DNA from: Anadara kagoshimensis
Lineage: Eukaryota; Mollusca; Bivalvia; Arcoida; Arcidae
Reading direction: 5' to 3'
Assembly (NCBI GenBank): GCA_021292105.1
Contig: CM037870.1
Coordinates: 24,915,916 to 24,979,915, forward strand
DNA length: 64,000 nt
A model generated the notes under the pieces. It was not told where the DNA came from. It saw only the letters and a list, made by a program, of their open reading frames with translations, and searched no databases. Each line of letters begins with the position of its first letter. Position 1 is the stretch's first letter. This document shows positions 44,340 through 55,463 of the stretch, in pieces. The position numbers were made by a program, and so were the translations under genes.

Positions 44340-46080
44340 AAAGACATTGAAAAGACATTTGATTGAAATCAAGACAATGATAGTAAAACTATTGACAAAA
44401 CGATATGACTATAACAGTATAATGTCACATACTAACGCAATCTGGACATTCGTGAATTTTATGAAGAAAGCATACCTGAAATAAATTTTTGATGAACAGT
44501 GACAGACAAGTCACACGAATGAATATGAATGAAGTATTAATGATGTGTTTTATAGATGACACGAAGACGTCTTACAATTGACAAAACGATATGGTTGGAA
44601 CAACATAACTTCACATTACAACACTATATCATTAGGGGAGTTGTTTTTAAGAACGAAATATATCGTACCTGAAAAGAAACATTTGATCAATAATGAAAGA
44701 AGAGTCACATAAATGAATATAAGTTAGCTATAGATGACACGATTACGTCGTACAATTGAGAAACCCCTAAGAAAACATCACATTACGGCACAATTTGGAC
44801 ATAACAGGATTGTTATTAGGAAGGAAATGACCCATACCTTGTAAAGGACCAAAAATGAGAGACATTGCACAATGACGTTACTGTATGACCATAAGGACAC
44901 AATTTCACATTACAACACATTTTTAACATTACAGGATTATTATTACGAATCCAATGTCACATGCTTGTAAGTAAAATTTGATTAACAAAGACAGGTACGT
45001 CACATGACTGAATATAAATGAACTATTAACGACAGATGACACAATGACTGACGTAACTGCATGATCATAACGACACAACTTCACATTACGACACAATTTG
45101 GACATTACACAATTCGTATTTAGAACGCAAAATTTAAAAGAATCCTTTGATCAACAATGACAGTTGAGTCACACGATTAAATATGAGATTAAATGGTTAT
45201 AAATCTGATAACACATTATAATTCACATAACAATACTTTTTCATTACAAAAGCCATAGCATTATTAGAGTATTAAAACACATTACTGTTGTACAGTTACA
45301 AGTTACAATTATACTTCAATTGACAATACATTGCTTATTTTATAAATTATAAGAAAGATGACAACGCAGCAAATTCCTCAGCACATGTCACAATTGTCAC
45401 AAGACAAAACATTTTATTCATTAAAAGTCATAGTGTTATTGCAGCATTAATGTTAGACATTACATTGATTCACAGTTATTTACATTCAATTGCATTTTTA
45501 TTTTAAACACACAAAACATTTTAATAAATTATTAAATGACAATGCATTTCTTGTTATGATTAGATTCATTACATACGAACCATGTTAGTACATCTGAAAA
45601 CATTATAACACAAATGACAAAACACGTATGTTAAAAGAACACACACATTGTTTTATAACGGTTTAATTCCAAACAAAATGAACATTAGCATAACAAAAAC
45701 AACACAATACAAATATGACACACCGTTAAAAAGAAATAAGATAAAAGATATATTCCTTTTAAGTGTTTGAAGTAATATTTGATTTTTATCTAGGCATCAC
45801 TTCAACACAATGGTACAAAATAACAATACAATTACACACTGGTTAATTATGTTTTAATTAAAACAGAATACAAATGAATACAACAACAAAACGATGTACG
45901 TAACACGCATCTTTGCATCACAATAATTCGTTTTATTTCATTACAGAAGCCATTTTTGTATTCAATAGACACACTGCAACATTGTCAAAACACAACTGTT
46001 AATGAACACAAAACGAATGTTAATATAACGATAACACATCAACGCAACGCATCACAAATGGCAACACTCAACTGTCACCG
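44340..46080. repeat. Degenerate tandem array, unit about 180 bp
   Basis: From 44400 to 45190 about five diverged units carry ACAACTTCACATTACRACAC, GGACATTAC, TTGATCAACAATGACAG and AGTCACACGA-GAATAT in fixed order. From about 45230 a related pattern (TTCATTA-AAAGCCATAG, TTATTAGAGTATTAA) recurs near 45415 and 45940. The array fills the intron between VWA5's linker and the micro-exon. Confidence 0.65.
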
Positions 46081-46708
46081 AGTGTTCACCCTGCATATAG
46101 GGTTCGCCCACATGTCACGTGATATCCCATGATATTTTTGCCAAACCACCATTTCCAATAGATTTGAAATATGTTTACGTCGCAATTTTTTTCAGAAATA
46201 ACGTAATTATTTATGGGAACTGTCGAATTATCTGATTCCATATCATTCCCAACACACAAACGTTTAGCGTGACATGCTGACGGACCCTGTTGAAATAGGA
46301 TTAGTACAAAGACTACACACTTCTGGACACTCTAAATATTAATGTGATGTAAATAATATATACTATTAAACACAACAATATACACAAAGACGGAATAAAC
46401 ATTGTTACAAAAGCACACACATACACACAAAAGAAAAAAAAACAAGGGTTATGTATATTTCAAACATTGTGCATTTGCAGATTTAATGTTGGTCTCTCTT
46501 AGTATATTAGTATAAGGACAGAAAATAATAAACAAACACAGGGGAGGTTGATAATGAAGAAACAACAATTAAAAACAAAAGTTAAGAGTATGTTGTTTTG
46601 TTACCAAAGGGCACAAATTGTAATTAATTAGATTACGGCGGTTATGTAAGATACGCAAATGCCGACATTACACGCATAACGTTGCATGCAATATGATAGA
46701 CGAACTAC

Positions 46709-46840
46709 CTCTTTCAGGTTCTGGAGTTGTTCGCGGTTTGGGAGTTCGTGGTCGAGGTTTTTCCGTTACAGGTTTTGCTGTCGTTATAGGCTCTGGTGTC
46801 GGAGGTTCAGTCGGTCGTGGTGTAGTTACTACCGGCCCAA
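46709..46840 (-). CDS. Exon: Pro/Thr-rich linker after VWA5
   Basis: 132 nt, phase 1-1. Encodes GPVVTTPRPTEPPTPEPI then TTAKPVTEKPRPRTPKPR and TTPEPERG: TP/KP repeats typical of a mucin-like or extended stalk. Homologous to exons 49432, 52313 and 54467; the intron just upstream shows the same AACAAACAA-rich sequence in each module. Confidence 0.88.
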
Positions 46841-47331
46841 CTAATTTAGACAACAAATAACAAACACATAACAAAAATACAATTCATATAAGACAAACAA
46901 TATAACAAAAACAACAATGAAACATTTAAAGAAAAACATGAAAATAACTGTTAAACATTAAGAAGTGAAACATTGGAAAACGTAAACAATAGATCATTGA
47001 AGGCACATCAACAACATTAAAGAGAAAGTGAAACAATGACGAAACATTACTATTAGACAAAAAGTGAAACATAGAATAAACAGGAAATAAGAAAAAAAAC
47101 TAATACATATATTAGTAAGAACTTAAATAAAAAATTGCACCGGCAAACATTTGGCACGAAGATTTCTTGGAATATATAGTTACTCAAGCGTGTTCTATTC
47201 ATTTGTGGATTATGTCATATTGTTTAAATTTATTCGCGAAACTCGAATTTTATTCACAGTACTGTTATGAATTATAAAATATTTAAAAAAAACCTGGATT
47301 CAATCAGAAATATGGTTGTTCCTTTTCATAC

Positions 47332-47898
47332 CTTGACATAAAGATTGAAATATACGTTGACCAACTCCTTCTAACTCATCAAAACCTTGTACATTGAAGC
47401 TATTTTCTGACGCTGGTGGTGACGCCATGCCATCAAGTTCTCTCGTATCCGTTAGTCCAATACCAATAGAATATATGAAGATTCCATCCTTTCTAGCGTC
47501 TTCTGCATTAGGAATTGTCCGTCTGGCATTGATATTGGATACACCGTCAGTTATAATAATAGCCAAGTTTTGTACATCCTCTCTGTCGCCATTACGTGGC
47601 GTAAACATTTCATTTCTCATTTTGTCGAGTCCACCTGCCGTGTTTGTGCTTCCATATACATAGGGGATGTTATCAATGGCATCAAATACCTCTGATTTTG
47701 TAGAGTATGTATTCAGTTGAAACCTTACTACAACCCCTGTACTGTAGGTCACTATTCCTACTCTGACATTTCCAGAATCAATGTCATAACCTCGTAACAA
47801 GTCCTTTACAAAATTCAAAGTGAGTTTAAAGTTTTTCTTCCCAACACTTGTTGACGAATCAATGATGATGACTAAATCCACTCTTGCAAAGTCACATG
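47332..47898 (-). CDS. Exon: VWA5
   Basis: 567 nt, phase 1-1. CDFARVDLVIIIDSSTSVGK, YGSTNTAGGL and IITDGVSN give a complete MIDAS. Nearly identical to VWA2-4 (about eight changes against VWA4 by eye). Ends RIFQSLCQ, a Q where VWA2 and VWA4 have P. Confidence 0.93.
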
Positions 47899-48041
47899 CT
47901 AAATAGATTTAAAAATAAGGCGTTTGAATTATATAGCAAAATGTTTAACGGATGATTATAATAATACTGAAAAACGTATTAAATGTTATCAATCTTTGAC
48001 TTAACGTATTTATCTTTTGAGAATAGGTATAGAAATGTAAG

Positions 48042-48334
48042 TGGAAGCGCATGGCCTAGTGGTTAAGACGTTGGACTCATGATTCGAAGGTCGTGGGTTC
48101 GATCCCTTGACCGGGCGATGTGTTGTGTCCTTGAGCGAGACACTTAATTTCACGTTGTTTCATTTCACTCAGCTGAAAAATAAATGAGTACCAGCAAAAT
48201 GCTGGGGGTTAACCCTGCGATGGACCCCATTCAGGGGAAAGTCTTGTACTCTCAGTCGCTTAACGCCACCGAAACCGGGATAAGCTCCGGTCTGATGGGC
48301 CTAATGGCTCTGGACAGACTTTAACTTAACTAAA
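48042..48334 (+). mobile_element. tRNA-headed SINE with 13-bp target duplication
   Basis: ATAGAAATGTAAG lies on both sides (48029-48041, 48335-48347). The head has TGGCCTAGTGGTTAAGACG (A box) and GGTTCGATCCC (B box), then a body ending CTGGACAGACTTTAAC. A well-preserved, probably young, insertion in an intron. Confidence 0.88.
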
Positions 48335-48785
48335 ATAGAAATGTAAGCAGAAGCATCATATACTTGATTATTTCTAACATGTGTGAAATAGTGTATATGA
48401 TGTGACGCGGTTACAGTGTTTCTGATTTAAATTTTCATTTTAAAACAACTGAGTTAAATAGCATTTCAGTCAGATTCTAACCGTTTATGTAGAACAAATT
48501 TAAGTTAATGTTTCCGTAAATGGCGTTATATAGGAAATTAACGACATAATACTTTTTCATATAGTTCCATAAAGACGTCATAGTGTCACGCTTTCAAAAC
48601 CCAAATTAAGAATCATCTATTTTCTTATTCAATTCTTGTGAGAGGAAAATGAAATTATGCTGTTTGGTAGTTCTAAGTGGAAGAAGTTTTAGATTCTTCC
48701 AAAATTCTAGGGATTATCAATTTTCAAACTTCTTTTAATATATAAACGATATCATGTATAAAGGATTGATTTCTTGTCAGCTTAC

Positions 48786-48827
48786 CTCCTGCCGTTGAAA
48801 GAATCGTAATAGGAATAGGCGTTGTTA
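48786..48827 (-). CDS. Exon: 14-residue linker before VWA5
   Basis: 42 nt, phase 1-1, encoding TTPIPITILSTAG. Same exon as at 50981 and 53726, which read TTPIPITILPPAG and TTPIPITILPPSG. Confidence 0.85.
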
Positions 48828-49431
48828 CTGAAATAAGAAATCATATATTGCAATACCGAGGTAAGAATTACTTAAAACAACAGCTTGCCAAATTTAGCAA
48901 TAATGTTTCGAACCAGGGATTGATTATTCTTAGGGATCTCCTTTTACTATATCAAATCTTTTTATTTTAATTTAAACACTAAATATTTATACTTTTAACA
49001 AAATAAAAAAACTTTGTGATTGTTTAATTTAATTAGTAGAAATATATATTTAAAAACAATACAAAACCAGACAATGTAAGTGGCAAACAAAATACATGGA
49101 ACTCAAATATGTAGTATTTTTTTATATTTTGTAAAATTATTATAATTATATCGGAAGCAATAAACAGATGACAAAACAAATGAAAACATTTGTGGTGCTT
49201 CGTTTCAGTATTACTAATATTAAAATAACAGAAACTGAACCGAAACAACAGACAAAGTTCTTTACAGTGTGTCAAGACAAAACAAGTGACGTTGTAGTTA
49301 TTGTAATTATTATTAAAGACATTTTATTTTTTAATACTAGACGGCAGTTTTGGAATAAAAGTCCTCATCAGTAGTGCTCGGATCTAATTTGTGGAAATGA
49401 AATACTTTAAAGAAGTTAACTTATAAACTAC

Positions 49432-49551
49432 CTATATCAGGTTTTGGTGTTCGTGGTCGTGGTCGTTTAGTAGTTGGTTTTGGTGTAGGCTCTGGAGTAG
49501 GTTTTGGAGTAGGAGGCTCTGTCGCCCGAGCAGTAGTCCTTCTCGGAGCAA
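49432..49551 (-). CDS. Exon: Pro/Thr-rich linker after VWA4
   Basis: 120 nt, phase 1-1. Encodes APRRTTARATEPPTPKPT then PEPTPKPTTKRPRPRTPKPD. Members of this linker family differ in length by whole repeats of TPKP-like blocks (75, 120, 132 and 132 nt). Confidence 0.87.
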   Translation of the reverse strand: MLREGLLLGRQSLLLQNLLQSLHQNQLLNDHDHEHQNLI

Positions 49552-49991
49552 CTAATATAAACAACAAATACAACAAACAAACGAATTACACAATACAAAT
49601 ATATACAATAAAACAACATAACAAACAATGATACATTAAAGAGAACAGAACAGGACAAAAGCAGAAAGTAGAAGTTGGTTTAGAAATACGGAAAAGAACT
49701 TACTAAAATCTTTCAATCAAATAAGTTTGAATTCTGAGTTTCTGACAGCTGGTGTAATTATCTAGTAACAAACCAATTACTTAATCAATATTTTACATAA
49801 TTAGAATAATATTGTATATGAATTATTTTAAAGGAAGTAAAATCTAAGAAATAACCATAACAACTATCTTTTCTTTTCCTTTCCTTCACACAAATCAATT
49901 TAAAAAATTGTTTCAAACCGCAACAACTAAAATTTTGAATTTTATTTTAAAATGAATAGCAATTTATTACTTGGGACCATATCTGTCGTAC

Positions 49992-50558
49992 CTGGGCAGA
50001 GTGATCGAAATATACGTTCACCAACTCCTTCTAACTCATCAAAACCTTGAACGTTAAAGCTATTTTCTGACGCTGGTGGAGAGGCCATCCCATCAAGTTC
50101 TCTTGTATCAGTCAAACCAATACCAATGGAATATATGAAGATTCCCTCCTTTCTAGCTTCCTCTGCATTGGGTATTGTACGTCTGGCATTGATATTTGAT
50201 ACACCATCAGTTATAATGATGGCTAAATTTCGAACATCCTCTCTGTCGCCATTACGTGGTGTGAACATTTCATTTCTCATTTTGTCGAGTCCCCCTGCCG
50301 TGTTTGTGCTTCCATACACATATGGAATGTTATCAATGGCGTCAAATACCTGCGATTTTGTGGAGTATGTATTCAGTTGAAACCTTACTACAACCCCTGT
50401 ACTATAGGTCACTATTCCTACTCTGACATTTCCAGAATCAATGTCATAACCTCGTAATAAGTCCTTTACAAAATTCAAAGTGAGTTTAAAGTTTGTCTTC
50501 CCAACACTTGTCGATGAATCAATGATGATAACTAAGTCCACTTTTGCAAAGTCGCATT
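49992..50558 (-). CDS. Exon: VWA4
   Basis: 567 nt, phase 1-1. CDFAKVDLVIIIDSSTSVGK with intact MIDAS, threonine and acidic loops. Differs from VWA5 at only about eight residues. Ends RIFRSLCP. Confidence 0.93.
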
Positions 50559-50980
50559 CTGAATGAAGTAATATAAGCAAATTAACATTTTATATTGAGA
50601 AATGTATACTGTGTTAATATGTTTTGCATTAAAACTGATAATAGAGATAAGTTGGCGTTTAAAAATAGTTTTTGTGTGAAAATAACAAGTACAGTAATTT
50701 TTATAAAGAAATTTGAAGGCAAAAAAATCAGGATTTGTGAAATGACTTCGCTATATACAAAAATTAGTTGTTTGCGATCTCGTTATTTTATATAATATAA
50801 TATGTATGTATGTTAATTATGATCCTGATGATTTTATTGCGGGTTACATATTTTGATGTGTGTTAAGCAATGCTGCTAGTAGTTGTTGTAAAGGTTACCC
50901 TAATTTACATAGAACATAGAGTATTTAGGTGACGTATCAATTTGGATACTTAAAAACAGAACAAACCCTGGTGTGCTTAC

Positions 50981-51022
50981 CTCCTGCTGGTGGAAGTATT
51001 GTTATAGGAATTGGTGTTGTAA
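50981..51022 (-). CDS. Exon: 14-residue linker before VWA4
   Basis: 42 nt, phase 1-1, TTPIPITILPPAG; acceptor TATTTCAG, donor GTAAGCA. Confidence 0.86.
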
Positions 51023-52312
51023 CTGAAATAAGAATAGCATTTTTCTTAAGATATACAGATATGTACAGCTGTAGTATGTGTCCCGATTTTGTTCATAATA
51101 CCGTTGCCGTTTTAATTTTATATAATTCAATTCATATATCTGTTGAAGACGTTGTTTGTATTGGATCATGTTGACATTAACCATATTATAAATTCTTTAA
51201 ATTTTTTCTTAGATTTGTAATTAGGTGTTGTTATTGATGTCAAATATTAGAACTTATTTATATGGATAAACAGAAACTTACAGCAATCCCTATGTTTTTA
51301 AGCCGGCAAATATGTTCGAAAAGAAAATAATAAATGGTACCTGTATTGCGTGCGTTACAAGAGAGCTGTAAGAAAATTTATCATCATAAAGACATTCAAC
51401 AAAAGACAATACAATACTATCAAACACAAGAACATTTAGATACAGATATATTACTCTATTTGGTCTTTATTACAATGACACACAATGAACAACAATTCAA
51501 TTACAAATTATAATAAACAAAATTAATATATCATATTAAAATTAGTGTTAAGATTAAAAGCAATAAAAACAAATTGTAATTTACAATCAATTTAGTTTGT
51601 AAAGGTTATCAACACATGGTAAGGAGGTGCGTTAGAATTATGTTGTACTGCTTACACAAATTTGTGCTCAAACAGAAAACAGACAAATAAATCAAACAGT
51701 GCGTACAAATTTGAAAAATACAATGGTAATTCCTTATTAGTTATTTTAGAAGATGTTAAGTGTTCCAATTCGATAAAGGACACCGATTGGGTGATATGCG
51801 TTTTATTATTAGCGAAGCGATTCGATTGGAAACATCACTAACTTTATTCGGCGCAATGCCGAATAAGATGACTTATTATAGGTGAGTGCAAAATAAATAT
51901 TGGACAATTATTAATACAAACTTCATACTGCAAAGGAATGCAACTTTATCAATAACAAAAAATTGATGGCAATTAAAAGGCAATTATTAAAACAAATATC
52001 TTTTTACTAGCAATAAAACTTTATTAATAACAAAAACCAATGACAATATAAAAAGGCAAATATTAAAACAAACATCTTTTTACTTGCAATAAAACTTTAT
52101 TAATAACAAAAAAGCCCATGGCAATAAAAAAGAAGAGAACAATCAAAACAAAACAAGAAGCATGAAAGCGAATTATAAGAGGTCATAAGATTTTAATCTT
52201 TAATATTGTCAGAGAATTACAGATTTTAGTCGCAATAAACAATGCATCACACGTAAACAGCGAATGGTGATCAAGCGATGTATAACAATATGCAATAACA
52301 TAAACGCTCTAC
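51023..52312. other. Intron, short direct repeats only
   Basis: Near 51945-52120 the motif ACTTTATTAATAACAAAAA with CATGGCAAT-AAAAGGCAA recurs three times at about 60-65 bp spacing. No exon or transposon recognised. Confidence 0.45.
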
Positions 52313-52444
52313 CTCGATCAGGTTTCGGTGTTATTTGCGGTTTTGGGGTTTGTGGTAGTGGTCGTTCCGTAATCGGTCTTGGTGTCGTTAATGGCGCTGT
52401 CCTTGGAGGTTCCGTCATCCGCGGGGTCGTTTCCTTCGGTTCAA
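52313..52444 (-). CDS. Exon: Pro/Thr-rich linker after VWA3
   Basis: 132 nt, phase 1-1. Encodes EPKETTPRMTEPPRTAPL then TTPRPITERPLPQTPKPQ and ITPKPDRG. Confidence 0.87.
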
Positions 52445-52819
52445 CTAATTAAGATACAAGTCACAATAACAAACATACAAACTGTACACAACAATAAACA
52501 AATACACGCAAAGAAACGATATAACATACTAAACATTCAAACATAGAAACAAAAACAATTAAAAGTGAATTAAAAAAGTTTTAAGAATAAGAAAAGGAAA
52601 AATCGAAGAACTTTTAACGATATAATATGAAGTAAATTTAAACGGTTGTAATGGCATTACAATTAAAATATTGTCAACATTATTTTTTCTTTCATCTCAT
52701 TTATTTCGACGCAAAAACATAATACTTTTCATTTGACATGGATTAGTATATTTGTTTTGATTTGCTTTATGTAGCGTTTTCAACACAATATAGATAAATT
52801 CGTCTTGCCGCTTTCATAC

Positions 52820-53386
52820 CTTGACATAGAGATTGAAATATACGTTCACCAACTCCTTCTAACTCATCAAAGCCTTGAACATTAAAACTATTTTCTGATG
52901 CTGGTGGTGACGCCATCCCATCCAGTTCTCTTGTATCAGTCAACCCAATACCAATGGAATAAATAAAGATTCCATCCCTTCTAGCGTCCTCTGCATTAGG
53001 AATTGTCCGTCGGGAATTAATATTGGAAACGCCATCAGTAATAATAATAGCCAAATTTTGTACATCCTCTCTGTCGCCATTACGGGGTGTGAACATTTCA
53101 TTTCTCATTTTGTCGAGTCCTCCTGCCGTGTTTGTGCTTCCGTACACATAGGGGATGTTATCAATGGCGTCAAATACCTGCGATGTTGTGGAGTATGTAT
53201 TTAGTTGAAACCTTACTACAACCCCTGTACTATAGGTCACAATTCCTACTCTGACATTTCCAGAATCAATGTCATAACCTCGTAACAAGTCCTTTACAAA
53301 ATTCAAAGTGAGTTTAAAGTTTTCCTTCCCAACACTTGTCGATGAATCAATGATGATGACTAAGTCCACTTTTGCGAAGTCGCACC
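52820..53386 (-). CDS. Exon: VWA3
   Basis: 567 nt, phase 1-1. CDFAKVDLVIIIDSSTSVGK, full MIDAS set. Part of the near-identical VWA2-5 block. Ends RIFQSLCQ like VWA5. A scrap of repeat R2 (52729-52759) sits just downstream. Confidence 0.93.
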
Positions 53387-53725
53387 CTAAAAAATCATTT
53401 TACACACTGGTTTAAAATTAAAGTTTTTAAAGTTACCAAAGTAACAGTTGTAAAATGGTAAGATATAAGATATGTTAATGAACTATAGTTTTGAATCAGT
53501 CAAATATTTCGTTTAAATGCTTTTATCTTAATCGTTGAAAATAACCTATGTTTATAGATAGACTTTGTAGAATGAATATTAGAAAAGCACATCTATATGT
53601 ATTTCTAATGTATGAATGAAAAATGTTTAATATAAAAACTTATTTATAAACAAATATAGGTATCTATATCAACATCATTATTTGTAAGAAGTAAATGTTT
53701 TGTTGACAATTACAATTCTGCTTAC

Positions 53726-53767
53726 CTCCCGATGGTGGAAGAATTGTAATGGGGATTGGTGTAGTTA
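53726..53767 (-). CDS. Exon: 14-residue linker before VWA3
   Basis: 42 nt, phase 1-1, TTPIPITILPPSG. Confidence 0.86.
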
Positions 53768-54466
53768 CTGAAATTGAAATAGCACAATAGTTTAATTTGT
53801 ACAAAAAAATCAACATGTTTGTGACCTAATAGTAAAGTAATAATAGCCGTTGATGCAGGCATTGATCAGTATGTTTATTTTGGTTTGATTATTAAATACT
53901 TACATCATGCACATGATCAGGGGATAAAAATAAATACAAATTATCAAATTTTCAAATGAAATTTGAAAATTTTATACATAAACTTTTAATTAGGTCGCTA
54001 CTAAAATTTACATTTATAAGTTATAATTTATTGTTTATGTCAAATTTGACTTGCGAATAGTACTATACTACATTCCTTTAGAAAAAAGAGAATCGTAACT
54101 AATATTAGGAAAGTATATGATTACTTTGGCTGCAATATAAGACGAAGACATCAGTAGCTGCCAACGATGACAAAGAATATAAATATGTAATTAAAGTTCA
54201 ACAATTCAGGTGATAAAAATGAAATAAGTTAAAAGTTAGACTCGCGGCATCTTATCTGAATATATGATACATTGATAAAGAATTGTGTTATACGAAAATC
54301 CAGTATCACCAATTTATAACAGCAATCCTAACTCGAGTTAGGTAATATTACATAAAGAGCTTGAACGGTATTGACACAAACCCCAACATAAGCCAAAGAT
54401 TAACAACTAATACTACCGAAACAAATCGTTTTACTTCACATGCTAAATCAAATTAAGGGTATATAC

Positions 54467-54541
54467 CTATTTCAGGTTTCGGTGTGCGTGGTTGTTCCGT
54501 AAACGGTGGAATTGTAGTTCGAGGAGTTGTCTCTCTTGGTT
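54467..54541 (-). CDS. Exon: Pro/Thr-rich linker after VWA2
   Basis: 75 nt, phase 1-1. Encodes EPRETTPRTTIPPFTEQPR then TPKPEI; the shortest of the linker family. Confidence 0.86.
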   Translation of the reverse strand, partial: NQERQLLELQFHRLRNNHAHRNLK

Positions 54542-54890
54542 CTAAGTAATGCAGACAAGAAAAAGCACAACAAAAATAACATGTGCACATATGAAAGAAA
54601 GATATACAAAAAACATAAGTAAAAGAGAAAGAAAGAAAAAAGAAAAGAAACCGTCAAAATACCCTTAAATATCGAAGTAATGAGAAACCTATGAATGTAA
54701 AAAAAATCTTGATCATAGGATTTTAGGAGTTAAGAAAAAAGACACATCTCCAAAACTGTATTGATTCTATTTAAAAACATTATCATGATCGTAGATTATA
54801 AAAAAGAGATTATCAGTTATAACGAAATTTTAAGAAGGACTTATTGAGGAATTATATTGACTGATGTAATGTATGCATCAATTGTCGTAC

Positions 54891-55463
54891 CTGGGCAAAG
54901 TGATCGGAATATGCGTTCGCCAAACCCTTCTAATTCATCAAAACCTTGAACATTGAAGCTATTTTCTGACGCTGGTGGTGACGCCATCCCATCCAGCTCT
55001 CTTGTATCCTTCAATCCAATACCAATGGAATATATGAAGATACCATCCCTTCTAGCGTCCTCTGCATTTGGTATTGTCCGTCGGGAATTGATATTGGATA
55101 CACCGTCAGTTATAATAATAGCCAAGTTTCTTACATCCTCTCTGTCACCATTTCGTGGTGTGAACATTTCATTTCTCATTTTGTCGAGTCCGCCTGCCGT
55201 ATTTGTGCTTCCATACACATAGGGGATGTTATCAATGGCGTCAAATACCTCCGATTTTGTGGAGTATGTATTTAGTTGAAACCTTACTACAACCCCTGTA
55301 CTGTAGGTCACTATTCCTACTCTGACATTTCCAGAATCAATGTCATAACCTTGTAATAAGTCCTTCACAAAATTCAAAGTGAGTTTGAAATTTTCCTTCC
55401 CAACACTTGTTGATGAATCAATAATGATGACCAAGTCTACTCTTGCAAATTCACATTCCAATT
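54891..55463 (-). CDS. Exon: VWA2
   Basis: 573 nt, phase 1-1, two codons longer at its start than its sisters (LECEFARVDLVIIID). Full MIDAS. Ends RIFRSLCP like VWA4, so domains alternate P, Q, P, Q at this place, which suggests pairwise duplication of a two-domain unit. Confidence 0.93.

Noticed and set aside
48047-48112. Possible tRNA gene on the plus strand
   Set aside because: The boxes are good but the sequence continues into a SINE body flanked by a 13-bp target duplication.
51352-51376. 25-nt exon candidate on the minus strand near VWA4
   Set aside because: Length is not a multiple of three and phase-1 reading meets a stop.
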